A stretch of 64,000 nt of DNA, from assembly GCF_000003815.2 (NCBI RefSeq), contig NC_049980.1:26384508-26448507 (forward strand). The letters are read 5' to 3'. The notes below the pieces were generated by a model that had not been told where the DNA came from, made no database searches, and saw nothing but the letters and a program-made list of their open reading frames with translations. Both the position numbers and the translations under genes were made by a program. Source of the stretch: Branchiostoma floridae (lineage: Eukaryota; Chordata; Leptocardii; Amphioxiformes; Branchiostomatidae). This document shows, one piece after another, positions 33,455 through 45,685 of the stretch. Within the stretch, counting starts at the first letter, position 1. Every line of letters begins with the position of its first letter.

Positions 33455-34290
33455 TTACAATTGTAGCATTAGCTAAAACCGGCACAGCAAATCTAGCCTA
33501 GAAAGTAAAACAGCACAGCAATTAGAATACATTCAGACAGTAAAACCGGCACAGTAAATCTAGCCTAGAAAGTAAAACAGCACAGCAATTAGAATACATT
33601 CAGACAGTAAAACCGGCATAGTAAATCTAGCCTAGAAAGTATAAACAACACAACACAGCAAATCTAATTCAGATAGTGAAACAGGCACAGCAATTCTAAA
33701 ACAGGCAATGGATTCAACACTGTTAATTTAACCCAGGCCGTAAAACCGTCAAAGCAAATCTAACCCGCACGCTAATGCCGGCATAGAACATCTAAACGGG
33801 ATAGTCAAATCGGTACAACAAAGACCCGACAGCAAATCTAACCCGGAGTTTAAAACCTGTACAGCACATTTATCCAAAATCTAAAATTTGGCCCAGGCAG
33901 CAAAAATGACAGAGCAAATCGAAACCAAACAATAAATCCAACGCAGAAAATTGGCATAGCAAATCTAAAATGGACAGTAAAATCGGCATAGCAAATCTAA
34001 AATGGACAGTAAAATCGGCATAGCAAATCTAAAATGTACAGTAAAATCGGCATAGCAAATCTAAAATGTACAGTAAAATCGGCATAGCAAATCTAAAATG
34101 GACAGTAAAACCGTCATAACAAATCTAACCCAGACAGCAAAATGGCAAAGGCACAACAGATTTTAACTGAGGTAATATATAAACACAGCGAATCCAACCT
34201 GGACAGTAGAACCAGTGCAGCAAATGTAACCCATATAGCAAATCGAACTGGATAGTAAAACTGTCACAGTGACACCAGCACGGAGCATAT
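33455..34290. repeat. Degenerate satellite array
   Basis: Units built around CAGTAAAACCGGCACAG, AAATCTAGCCTAGAAAGTAA and AGCAAATCTAA. The left part has ~67-bp units; the centre (about 33965-34110) has five near-identical 32-bp units containing GGACAGTAAAATCGGCATAG. The outer units are strongly diverged. Confidence 0.85.
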
Positions 34291-35450
34291 CATTACCTGG
34301 AGAGTGAGTTATCACTAATGCAGGTGAATGGATAATACTGTAATTCTAACAGGCCGGGACAAGTCAAGGCTGGAGACAAGATAAGGCAAAGCTCAAGTAA
34401 TGCCTGTTTGTGCCGACTGTTGAGTATCATCCAGGTTTTAATCATCTCTTGTGGTTTTATGGTCATACAGAAACAGTTAATGATTGTGGTGAATGGGAAG
34501 GGGCTTGATTTAATGGCTAGACTAAACAATGTGGGGCACACAGAATGGAGCCGATGCCGTTCCATTAGCTAAGTGCCATTTGTTTCGCGACTGATCGTCC
34601 CTGGCCCTGTGCTACTGACGAGGAGGGTACCTGCGGTCGCCACGCCAGGCGCTCAAATGCGCTCGCGACAGATGGCAAAAATTAGGTTGGCTTTTATGCC
34701 ACAAAATGACGATCTGATCAGGTTATATGCCGAGTCACGTCACCGAGCTGTCAGGTTCTGTTTGCGGTGAGGGGGCTGAAAACGATCCCGTCTGACCGCA
34801 TTAAGAAGTACTTCAGACTAAATTGAAAGGGCTTCCGTAAATGGACGCCGCACATCTGAACCGAGATGTAATCGATCCCCGGTGATTCGGGAAGGAAAAC
34901 CGAGCGTCATAATCATCAACATGATGAGGTCAGACGTCCATATTCCTCATTCACGGTGACTCTGGGAAAAACGGCAGTTTTCTGCTTCACGGGGCCATAA
35001 AATTAGTTTTCCCAACATTCCTGCCCCCGGTCGGCATGACATTAGGTGTCGCTGATACCAGGTGATCTATATTCCCACGTGCACGCCACACTGTCCGGAG
35101 TCAAACTTCACCCAGCGAGAGGGACGCGGCAGGTTTGGGGATGGCACGCCGATGCGGCAGATTTAGTCAGTCCTGAAAGCGAATTTCCTGCCACAGGAAA
35201 TCCATATCCGTCCTCCCCAGCGTGACGGGTGGGGCATCGACCGCCAGTCTCTCAAGGGCACCCCGGCAAGCCGCGTGACGCAGCCCGGGAGTCCCGCCTG
35301 TCTCGGCCCGCGGGAGTCTCAGCTGTGGGTGGCGGAGGAGGGGAGTGACAAGACTGTAGAACACGCGCAGGTGCACAGGTGAACACACAGGGAGCAGCAC
35401 AACCCCTGTGGGACCCGTACCTGGAGGACACCTGTACAGCACCTCCCACC

Positions 35451-38400
35451 ATGGCGCAGTGGCTAGTTCACTGCCTGCTTCTAGCTGTGCTGACAGGGAA
35501 AGGTAAGGAACGGTTCTTGTGTAAATAACGATGTGTTTACTTGTAAATGCACTGAAAGAACGGGGGGTAACCCTCCAGTACAGGAGTACCTGTAGAAGGC
35601 TGAGCGTGTGGTTGTCCCACGGCGGTCATTCTCTCCTTACCTGCCCGGTATTAATTAGCCCAATTTGTGTGGGCCTTCATCAGTGAGCCTAATGTAATTA
35701 CCAGGAGTAAAAGTGCAGTGGATATGGTCTCTGGAGCCGCCTGGCAGTGATCATACATCCATCATCGTGCCGGCTGGAGAGCAGCCCTGTGATGACAACA
35801 AATGAATGGAGTTTACTTTGTTTTATGGGATGTTCGGTCCATATAGGGTTATGGCACGAGATGTAAAAGATCATACTAGGTATATGAGAGCTTATTTACA
35901 GGCGCGTAGTTCTAAGCTTAAGTCCAGTTGCTAACTCAGAGAAAATGTCAAGCCGACATGTCGTAAACAAATCAGTCAGACTGGCCTGTACAAGTGTATG
36001 TCCACTAGTCGTAAATGAATTAGTCAGTATGGACTGTACATACGTGCGAGCTTTTCTTCTTGTGCTGCCTGTCTGATAGTGTTTCATATAGTCCTGATCT
36101 ACCTGAGTCACTATATTTCTGGCACTCTATGATGTAGACCTGTTCTGGCACTGTCTGCCTAGGAGTGTTTGATGTAGATCTGTTCTGGTACTATCTGTCT
36201 TTGATGTAGAGCAATCCTGGTACTGCCTTTCTGGGTGGATTCGATGTAGACCTGTTCTGGTACTGCCTGTCTGGGAGTGTTTGATGTAGATCTGTTCTCG
36301 TACTACATGGACAGTGTTTGGTGTAGAGATGTTTTGGCACTGTCTTTCTGAGAGAGTTTGATGTAGACCTGGTCTGGTTTAGCCTGGATTCCATACCCCA
36401 ACCTCAAGATCGGGCTGGGGTTTGGTAACCAGGCTAGGTCTGGTTCTGCCTGTCTGGGAATGTTTAAAGTAGAATTGTTCTGGTACTGTGTATCTAAGAG
36501 TCTTTGATGTACACCTGTTGTGGGAGTGTTTGATGTAGACCTGTTCCTTTGCTGTCTATCTCAGGGTGTTTGATGTAGACCTGTTCCTGTATTGCCTGCC
36601 TTGGAGTGCTTGGTATAGACCTGCTCTGGCACTGTGTCTGTCTGGTAGTGTTTGATGTAGAGCAATCCTGGTACTCCCTGTCTGGGAGTGTCTGATGTAG
36701 ACCTGTCGTGGGAGTATTTGATGTAGACCTGTTCTGGGTGTGTTTGATGTTGTGCTGTTATGGTACTACATGTTTCGTTTATACCTGTTCTGGTGCTGTG
36801 TGTGTTTGATCCAGACCTGTTCTGGTACTGCATGTGCGGGAGTGTTTGATGACGATAGAAGAGAGAAAACTTTTGTTCACATAGAGATGGTATTGTTCCA
36901 TCTATAAGGTTTTTAAAATAGCACTGGATCTGAGATTTGGCGATTGTAGACACGGTGTGTGACGCGCCTACTCTGATGCTGTAGTGCCGCGAGGATCACT
37001 CAGCATTGCATCCGAGCGAAAACAAACCCGCACATGAACGATCAGGCCTGCCATGAAGGATAAGTTAGGCTGAAGTATTGACTGTGATGGACAGAGACGG
37101 ATGGGGGGATTACGTTCTACCAGCCGTGACTTCCTTACAAGTGCATCTTGGCTCAGAGCTATCAGTTATCTTCCAGCTGGGCCCGTGTCAGGATGTGTCG
37201 ACTCTACTTGCTTCTTCCTGTTCTTACATTTAATAAAAACATCTCTCTCCCTCGACGTACACATGATGAGAACAACAGACATGTCAGATTCCCTGTCCGT
37301 ATTGGTAGACTCACTTCTAGGCGTCGGTCAACTCTGCTTTATCAATCAAAAGGCAGGAGGAATGCCCCAAGTTTGGGCCCCACCCACCATATCCGAGCGG
37401 GGTGGCAGGTTAAACCATACATGATGGATTAGTCACAACAAATATCCGTATTCTATTGCGCCGATGTCGTGGGATAAATGCTCCACTCCTACTGTAATGA
37501 GGGGGGATTGGGAAGATTTCTGCTTCGCCTGTGAAACGCGCGGCGCATGGCTAACGATGTGCAAATCCCGGCCCCCAGATCATGTTTGTAATCCGGCTAG
37601 TCCGGGAAACGAGACTGGCGTCACGGAACACTTTTTAGTGATGGAAATTTGTAGATGACATCTTAATGAAACACATTATGTTTATGGATTTATAAAAACG
37701 TTAATCATATAGTCAGACACTTCCCTATTCCTGCATGATCTCATCTCATGATGAAAAAGCCATTCGTGTATAAGTAAAGGCTCAAACAAACAAAAAGACA
37801 GACAGACAGACAGACAAACAAACAAAACAAGCGTTATGTCGCGGAAGGGTATTTAGACAAGAGGAATCGTGCTGATGAAGGTTTTATTTCGTTGGGTTCT
37901 GTCCTGATAGCAAATTGTCTGCAATCAGCCTATTACTTTACTCTGATCTCCACGTGTGGTGAGCATGGGCATTTCTCTTCCAGGATTTTGATTGATTCCC
38001 ATTCTCGCTATGATTGACAACTGTTATAGATGTCCCCTGCCGGGCCAGAGTCTCTGTACGTACGTACTTGCAAAAGGCGGGTTCTTAAGCTCCGTAAGTG
38101 GCACTGATTTAGCACTGGTAACATTCTTGTAACACCAGTCCTCATGCCCATACGGGTAACATTTTAGTACCGTCAGACCTTACGGGTAACATTGTTGTAC
38201 CGTAAGTTTTCATGTTCGAACGGGTAACATTGTTGTACCGTAAGTTTTCATGTTCGAACGGGTAACATTGTTGTACCGTAAGTTTTCATGTTCGAACGGG
38301 TAACATTGTTGTACCGCCAAATCCCATGTTCGAACGGGTAACATTGCTGCACCGTCAGCCCGTCCGGGTAACAAGTACTGGCAATTCTCCTGTCCGTACA

Positions 38401-41400
38401 GGTAAACATTGATGCACCGCCAGCCCTTATGTCAATGTGGATAACATTATTCTGTCAGTCCTCACAACCAAACTGTCTCAATGCCATGACCATAAGCGTT
38501 TCTAATCTCAAAACTCGCAGCCTGATTGACGTTCAACCCACCGAGACCTTATATTTGACGTCAGAACTTTTTAAGCTTCATCATTTTCTTGTCAAAATGA
38601 CAGAGATGTTGAAGCACAACATCCTTTATTCCATCCGTGATGTTTGAACTGAGTTCCAACATTAGCCCCAATGTGAGCACAATGGGGACCCCCCAACACC
38701 ATCACCCCCCCCCCCCCCCACACACACACAGAGAACGACATTCAGGGCGCGACAGCTGGGCCGAGCGTTACCAATCGGGGAATAATGACACAAGATACCC
38801 TCAGATATGGATTTTGTATTGCAGGAAAATTGAATTTGCGTGGTCCATTGGAGTTGATGAGCTGCCTAGGTGGCGGTCCCGGCGAAGTAGGGTGAACTGT
38901 AGGTAATTACCGAGCTACTTACGTGATGGATGAGTAGAGTAAGCACTAACTCCAAAGTTTAATGTGCGGGTAACAGTCAACGTCTCCGGGCGCCACGTGA
39001 AACCGGCGGTAAATTCCCGCAGATGTACGATACCAGCCATTCTACGAACAAAGCCGGGGTCCCGGGACTTTACCTACGGAAGGTAAATTTCCGCAACAGT
39101 GCCAGCCATAATACGGACAAAGCCGGGGTTACGAAAGAATCCAGGCCCTTCATTGTGGCGGCTTTACCATGCACCCCTACTGCCGTCAAATGGACATGTT
39201 TTTACAAATGTAGATGCAGAATCCGGTGAATGCGAATGCAAATCAGCTTGAATTGACAAAATGGCTACATTGACAGAACGTAAACATTTTGCGCGATGCC
39301 AGCGATGTGTATGGATCATATCTACGTTGAGATTGACTGCCTTATCGTGAAGCTAGATCTAGACAGTAGCAAAATTCTATATAACGTTAATCAGCCTAGA
39401 TACGGTAAACATAAGATAAAAAATAATGTCAAATAAACAAAGATATGTATGGATCATGTTGAGATTGACTGTCTTATCGTGTAGCTAGATGTAGGCAGTA
39501 GCAAAATTTGATGTAAGCAGGATAGTATAGGTATACATAAAGATAAAACATAATGTTGAATAAACAAAGATGTACAAATTTTAACCCTTATCCATTCACC
39601 TCGCCAAACTGATGAATTTGTCATCTTGATGTCATGTAAAAATGCAATGTAAAAGAATATCAGAAAAAAAGAATTCAGTAGAAAAGGACAAAAATACGTT
39701 AAACACATTAATCTGCTTTGTGTTGATAACAGCATTTGTAAAGACTAAAGTCATCAGAGAAAAAAAGGGTTAGGGATACTGAAGATACTACAAAACATGT
39801 GCCCCAGGTGCACGGATATGGGGTAAGATAATGTGTGTGTCTCTGTTGAGGCCAAGAGCTGTTTTGAGGGTTTGTTGTTTGAGTCTCCTACTCTAAAACT
39901 TCCGTTGTTTTCGTATTTCAGCTCTATCTATCCTCGGTACTGCCTCCTGTAATGATATAGCCATGGCAGACTGAAATATCATTCGTGCGATACCGGTGGC
40001 TCCTCCAAAACCTTAAGTGCAGATCGAATAACGTTGGCCGTAAGTAAAGTTAGAGTCGTTAATGGAAACAAAGATAAGTGATTATTAGAAACCTTCCTTA
40101 GCCCCTTGTGGGACGTGGAACCAGACAGCAGAAACGATAAGGAAACTCGATTATAGATTCCTGCAAGGCGCGGGCTGGGGCTAACGTCTCGTCCTATCAG
40201 CTAATGGACGGTGAGTCATCAATGTGGGTCTGGGGGGACTCCTAATTACTTATGCGGTTATCAGGAAAATGTACTGCTGAAGGAGAGACATCTTCTGCAG
40301 CTTCAGGAAACTGCAAAAATAAAGCGGAGATACATGTATTTCCCCGCAGCAAACGTTACTAATCGGGGGGGGGGGGGGGGGCTGAAACCTTCACCTCCAC
40401 TGCTGAAGAAGAGGCATCTTCCGTAGCTACAGGGAACTGCACTGATCAAGGGGAGACAACTTTCCACAGGGACCTGCACTGTTGATGGAATTTTTTCTAC
40501 AGCTCATCTACAGTGAACTACAATACTGACGAAGAGGCATTTCTCTGTGGGCAAAAAAGCGCCAAGATTGTGCTCTGAGTCGTACAGCGGAAGTTCAGGC
40601 TATAGCTACGTCTGTCTTTGTTTGTAGGGTCCCGGTAGGTGTTCAGTCTCAGGGAGTCTTCTTCCTGGATGATGGTAAGGGGAGACAGAGAAATTTGATC
40701 TGAAGCGAACTTGATGACAGAGTCTCTGGCTTTAGCATATTTGGTAAATTTCAGCGAGTTGGAGGTTTTTTAGCTTGATGTGAGTGTGCATCGAAAACAC
40801 TGTTTCCTTAAGAGATTTGTTGATATTTTACTGTTTTCCAAGGTGTGTTGAGTGCTGAGTCGGAAGAACGGCTGGTGACTCGTCTCTTCAACTCCTCCCG
40901 GTACAACCCGATGATCCGCCCGGCGCAGTTCCCCACCGAGATCGTCACGGTGAAATTCTACCTCATCATCTCCCAGCTCATCAGCGTGGTACGGATCGGT
41001 AACATGCATTTTGGTAGAAAAAGTAAAGTAGATGTGTTTTCATTATTCTGTTAGCTTCAGTGTTCTAATCGGTTTGGACGTGAAATGATTAGGACTGAGT
41101 AGCTGTCGTCGTTAGTGAGACGAGTACTTTGCCAGGTTTGGCTAGACAGGAAATAGCCATCTTTGACCCTTAAGTGTAAAGAAGTTTAGAAACGATTGGG
41201 AGACGCCAGTTGTTGCTTAAATAGTGTTGAATTCGCAAATCCCGCGTCATAAATGTCTGATTGTGAAGAGACACGTGACAGCCTTACGTGACATGCACCA
41301 CATTTTGACGAATCTTGTCAAAATAAGCATCTTGTGGTGAACATAGCGTTTTCTCTTAACCAACGCTCCTGACCATGAATTGCGTTTTATTTTGCAGAAT

Positions 41401-43666
41401 GAAAAAGAAGAAGTCATGAAAACTAACGTGTGGCTAGCCCAGGTAAGACATGTATGGTTTTGTAGACTAAACAGGAAGAAGGCATGAAAAGGATGAATTC
41501 CAGTGTACCATATCAGATGGCATATTATTCCGCTATTTTCTTCTGTTTTTCGTTTTTAACGGATTTGTTCATTGCAAGGCTATTTGACCGATGGATGTTG
41601 GAAATTATTTTGCAAGGAGATAGCTGTAAACACGTGTTTTTTTAAGACTTGAAGATTTTTGTGTCGCCACCGATATTCACTGAGTCGCCGGTATATGGAC
41701 TGTGCGTACAGTTTGATGATAATTAAATCTGCCCCTAGCGTGCGGTACCTATTGTATGTTGACAGCAAGGTACGCGTGGTGAGGGATCTGGTATGGTGTA
41801 ATAACATGGTCTGTTCTTACTCTCCCTGCTGCAGACGTGGACCGACTACAGACTGATGTGGAATAAGGAAGATTACGATCACGTCCAGGTCATCAGAGTT
41901 CCTTCAGAATCCGTCTGGAAGCCGGACATCGTGCTCTTTAACAAGTAAGTCACACTAAGTATGTTGGAATCTGGGAAATTGGTCAACAAAAACATTACAA
42001 TTTGCTTTTATTTAGTTCAAAGTTGACACAACCTACCAGAGGCTGAAAATCAAGATATTGCTAACAGACTGCATGGTACCAACTGAATTAGCATATTTGA
42101 CTGTTGCTCTTCTAGATCCAGGCCATTCAATATGGAACATGTTTAAACATGTTTCCGATGATTCTAATGAAAAGCGGTCCTTTCCGTTTCTTGCAGTAAG
42201 GACGGCCAGTATGACGTGGCGCTCTACACGAAGGTTCTCATCTATGACGATGGGAAGGTCGAGTGGCTCCCTCCCGCCATCTACCAGAGCTCCTGTGCGA
42301 TAGACGTGAGGCATTTCCCTTTTGACAAGCAAAACTGCACTATGAAGTTTGGCTCGTGGACGTATAACGGCGATGAGGTGGACATCGTGTTGGACTCCGA
42401 AGAAGCTGTCAGTGACGATTTTAAACTTAACGGAGAATGGGACATCATCAAGTCGCCCAGCAGGAGGACATTAGAGGGGGACGAAGTTTACGTTCACTAT
42501 GATTTTGTCATCAAGCGAAAGCCTCTGTTTTATATCATCAACTTGATAATTCCATGCATCCTCATCTCATCCCTGTCGGTGCTGGTGTTTTACCTGCCGT
42601 CCGACTGTGGGGAGAAGATCACACTCAGCATCTCCGTGCTGCTGGCCCTGACTGTGTTCCTGCTGCTGATCGCCGATATCATCCCCTCCACGTCCCTGGA
42701 CATCCCGCTGATTGGTCGGTACCTGATGTTCACCATGATCTTCGTCACGTTCACCACGGTGACGACCGTGTACATCCTAAACGTGCACCACCGCACGGCC
42801 AGCACGCACGACATGCCCACCTGGATCAGGATCGTCTTTATCAACGTCCTGCCCAGAATCCTGTGCATCAAGAGGCCTGCAGACGAGGAGGTGGTGGACG
42901 TGAAGGAGACCGTAATCAGGACATCGCTGTACCACAAGCCGAGAGAAGACGCGATGGAGATGAGAAAGCGGAACGGGATGATGACTGAAGGAGGGCGGGG
43001 CTTCGGGACCGTGCCGAGGAGCAGCTCGCCCGGCCCTGGGTTGCAGCAGACAGAAAGGCGCCACCTGGCGCCCGAGCTGGAGGATGCAGTCAAACATGTC
43101 AAGTACATAGCAGGCTTTTTCAAAAGTCAAGACGATGATTCAGAGGTTGGTACAGAGGCTTGGTTATTGCAGTTATCAGCAAGTGTAACAATCTATTTCT
43201 AGTTAGAAACGCGGGAGAAGGCCACCATAACGTTTGGTTTGCATGGTTCAATGCACTATATCATAGAGTGATTTAACACAGAGAAAATAAAACAAATAAA
43301 GGAAATAATTACACACAGCAGTTTGAAGAGAAAGTCGGAAAAAGACAATGATCGATCGCGCTCGGACAAATGAAGACGCGGGTCTTTTGCAATTCCTTGT
43401 CATTAGTCGACGGTTATATATATTTATAAGACTGCTGATCACTTAAGTAGAATAATGTTTCACTGGCGGATTCTTTGATACACACAAATACGTTGAATAC
43501 GTTTCCAAACCGCCTATATTGTTTTATTCCCGCACAGGTCAGCGACGAATGGCGTTTCGTCGCCATGGTGATCGACCGGATCTGCCTGTGGCTGTTTCTG
43601 CTCGTCTGCGTGGTGGGAACTCTGGGATTGTTCAAGGAGCCGCTCTTTGACGGGGATGACGTGTAA
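35451..43666 (+). CDS. nAChR non-alpha subunit, gene C
   Basis: Predicted pentameric channel subunit. Exons: 35451-35502, 40843-40988, 41398-41442, 41835-41944, 42197-43145, 43538-43666; 1431 nt, 476 residues. The start has a strong context (CCCACCATGG) and opens a signal peptide, [18 protein letters not shown]. The six-exon plan matches gene A exactly, including the separate 45-nt exon 3. The Cys-loop is C151-C165 (FPFDKQNC). M2 is 258-278 with the sequence [17 protein letters not shown], and E257 fits cation selectivity. Loop C ([11 protein letters not shown]) has no cysteine pair. M3 is followed by [12 protein letters not shown], and the cytoplasmic loop is rich in charged residues ([16 protein letters not shown]). 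The donor of the large exon is weak (GAG|GTTGGT), but its phase and the next exon ([14 protein letters not shown]) leave no doubt about the join. The M2 region is almost identical to gene A at the DNA level. Confidence 0.94.
36050..36870. repeat. Degenerate ~40-50-bp minisatellite
   Basis: At least fifteen units of the type GTGTTTGATGTAGACCTGTT with CTGGTACTGCCTGTCTGGGA, with frequent internal deletions. Open frames across this region consist of the same repeated peptide and are not genes. Confidence 0.85.
36380..36436. mobile_element. Small palindromic insertion in the minisatellite
   Basis: TAGCCTGGATTCCATACCCC and GGGGTTTGGTAACCAGGCTA are inverted copies around a short spacer. It interrupts an otherwise continuous repeat array, so it looks like an inserted element or its terminal remnant. 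Confidence 0.6.
38098..38460. repeat. ~38-bp tandem repeat
   Basis: The units CGGGTAACATTGTTGTACCG and TAAGTTTTCATGTTCGAA alternate. The three central copies (about 38215-38320) are identical and the flanking ones are diverged. Confidence 0.9.
38704..38732. repeat. Poly-C / CA tract
   Basis: A run of about 16 C followed by (CA)5. Confidence 0.9.
39007..39132. repeat. Direct duplication (~75 bp)
   Basis: The blocks GGTAAATTCCCGCA / GGTAAATTTCCGCA, CCAGCCAT and ACAAAGCCGGGGT occur twice in the same order. Confidence 0.75.
39307..39571. repeat. Direct duplication (~138 bp)
   Basis: Two adjacent copies both start TGTATGGATCAT and run through GTTGAGATTGACTG, CTTATCGTG, AGCTAGAT, CAGTAGCAAAATT and AATAAACAAAGAT, with a small deletion in the second. 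Confidence 0.85.
40260..40545. repeat. Degenerate tandem repeat with a G tract
   Basis: The blocks CTGCTGAAGGAGAGACATCT / CTGCTGAAGAAGAGGCATCT and CAG(G/T)GAACTGCA recur. A G18-like run lies near 40366-40381. Confidence 0.5.
41466..41497 (+). repeat. Possible decayed copy of gene C exon 3
   Basis: ACAGGAAGAAGGCATGAAAA resembles the start of exon 3 (GCAGAATGAAAAAGAAG, then AAGTCATGAAAACT) about 70 bp upstream. The match is short and could be chance. Confidence 0.3.
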
Positions 43667-45685
43667 TTGCACGAGGGATTCTGGGATTGTTACGGGATGG
43701 CGGCTGACGGTGGCATGAGGAACTCTAGGATTGTAGTCATACTTCCCTGATACTGAACGTGGCGGGTAGTATGATTCTTGACAAGTGTCTAGCCGCCATC
43801 TCTACGGTACCTGCGGACAGCGAGAACGTTCGTTCATGACTCCCCTTTCCTAGCCAAAAAGAGACATCGGACACAGAGAGGATTAGAGACTGCTCATGTA
43901 CCCCGGATGTACCAGTACAACTACGAATGACTAACGAGGCAAGGAGTCTGCTGATGTATGATCTGTAGACTCTCTGATTCGTTACTGCCTTGGACGTGCG
44001 CAAAGACGACTGTTTCATGGTCGTCATACATTATCATATATTCATACGGAAATTGTCTTATGACTATATTCATAACCACCATAACAGAAGTCTTGCGATT
44101 ATAGCTACAGTGTCCATCTTATTTGTTACTGTTGTTAGTGTTGTAAGACATACTGGTTTATTGTTTACTGCATGGAGCTGTCGCTTTGCTTATAATCAAT
44201 TGTCTCGATGTTGGATTATCAGATGGTGGTTGCAGATATGCAGTACTGGTAGTGATCGCAAGAAGCAGTGCAGTGTTAAGTTAAGGGTCATATAATGTAT
44301 ATACATAATGGATGCTTTGAGGACATCCTCTATAGATGCTCGATCTTACCACGGCAGATACAGATAGACAGTAAGCGCATATCGAGTCTGGTAGTCTGTG
44401 ATCACTGGGTGAGAAATATGTGCCGTAGTGAGGCCAAGTAACACCGAGAATTTGCCACACTACTAGTTTGTGGGAAACTGTCGTAGCAACTGTACATAAA
44501 CATGTAGCGTGTCTAGTGTACATACTAGTGTAGATAGTAATAGAAGGGCTATATAAAGGCCACGAGGATGAGATCTCACACGGTTATACAGGAAAACAAG
44601 ACGGAATGATGTTGTTGTTGAATAACATTTCAGTGGGTTCATGAACATTGGCAGGTGTTTTTATTTGCCATTCGAATGTGATTAAGATGATGTGCGTTGG
44701 TTCCTCAATTTGTATACGTAAATGGGATTCATTGCTCTCGATAAAACCATTGAAGAATGCCCAATAGAAGCCTGTTCTATGCAAACAATGCACAGGGTAC
44801 TTACTGCACCGATGCCATCTTTTTAACATTAACTAAAAATGACATAGCCTGGCCTAGCTAAAACCTGTGCTGTGGTGGGAAACAGACCTGTGGGGATTGT
44901 AGCTGGTGATCTTTCATTTACCAGGTCAATAGTATTCAATCAATCAGGTTTGCATCTGTCCAATTGTTGGCAAAAAATGAAAACGTTGAATCAATGTGTG
45001 AATTTATACTCAATTTCGGGGCGTAGTTACAAAATTAAAACTCTGTTAGCACAAATCTGAAAATAAAGTACATATATGGGACTATATGATGAAAATCAGA
45101 ATAATCTAAGCATTTCTGACACTAAGATTAGATCTTATCCAAGTTAATATGAAGTAAACTTGAATCGGCCAAGTGAACTCGCGATGTGTACACGGCGTAG
45201 CTTTCTATTTGAGAAGTGAGACCCTTTCCTGAGCAAGAAGTTCGAGTGATATAGCTAGTTAGTAATGTATAATTAAAACCCTGAACAGATGTGATATGAT
45301 GTAAGTCTGACAATCAGTATGAAAGTGAATTTTTGTTCCCGATAAGTCTGACAGAAATTAAAGGATTTCAAGACTACAATAAGACATTGAAACGAGTGGG
45401 TCTAAAGAACATTGCAATTATAGAGTGTACGATGGGCCTTTTCAAAATTTAATCTAATTGAAAGCAAAGTGGCCATTGATGTGACTTAAAGGGGCATTCG
45501 AGAGTAAATACAGTGACAAAGTTGCAACACAGATGGTACGATGGACGAGCTATGACATGATAGTCTTCTCATCGCTCCACTGACGCTCGGGACCTGTGTA
45601 ATCTGATCTGTCAGGGTCAAGTTGGTGGAATTTACAGCTCTATTTAGTACGACGGACTCCGCCACTCCACCAGACATCAGCCTGT
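43667..45685 (+). other. Spacer between genes C and D (2.0 kb)
   Basis: Unique AT-rich DNA with no convincing gene, repeat array or mobile element. It includes the gene C 3' UTR, with a candidate AATAAA at 45062, and the gene D promoter and 5' UTR. Confidence 0.65.
45062..45067 (+). promoter_or_regulatory. Candidate polyadenylation signal, gene C
   Basis: AATAAA about 1.4 kb after the stop codon. An unrecognised earlier signal is possible. Confidence 0.25.

Larger units (their letters stand above)
28996..35450 (+). other. Spacer between genes B and C (6.5 kb)
   Basis: The longest intergenic stretch. It contains the gene B 3' UTR, a tandem repeat (29285-29370), a CA tract (about 29676-29693), a CCAAT/CRE cluster (29732-29770), an ETS/YY1/CRE cluster (30624-30670), nested MITEs (30863-31590), a TG tract (32137-32172), two adjoining MITEs (32614-33193), and a degenerate satellite (33455-34290). 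The sequence from 35000 to 35450 is GC-richer and probably includes the gene C promoter and 5' UTR. I recognise no additional protein gene. Confidence 0.7.
35503..40842 (+). other. Gene C intron 1 (5.3 kb)
   Basis: Starts GTAAGG, ends CCAAG, phase 1. It holds a long degenerate minisatellite (36050-36870) interrupted by a small palindromic element, a 38-bp repeat (38098-38460), a C/CA tract (38704-38732), two direct duplications (39007-39132 and 39307-39571) and a G18-like tract near 40366. No nested gene is recognised. Confidence 0.8.

Noticed and set aside
36191-36953. Minus-strand frames with repeated TRSTSNTPR-like peptide
   Set aside because: They are translations of the 36050-36870 minisatellite; the repeat is degenerate and interrupted by indels.
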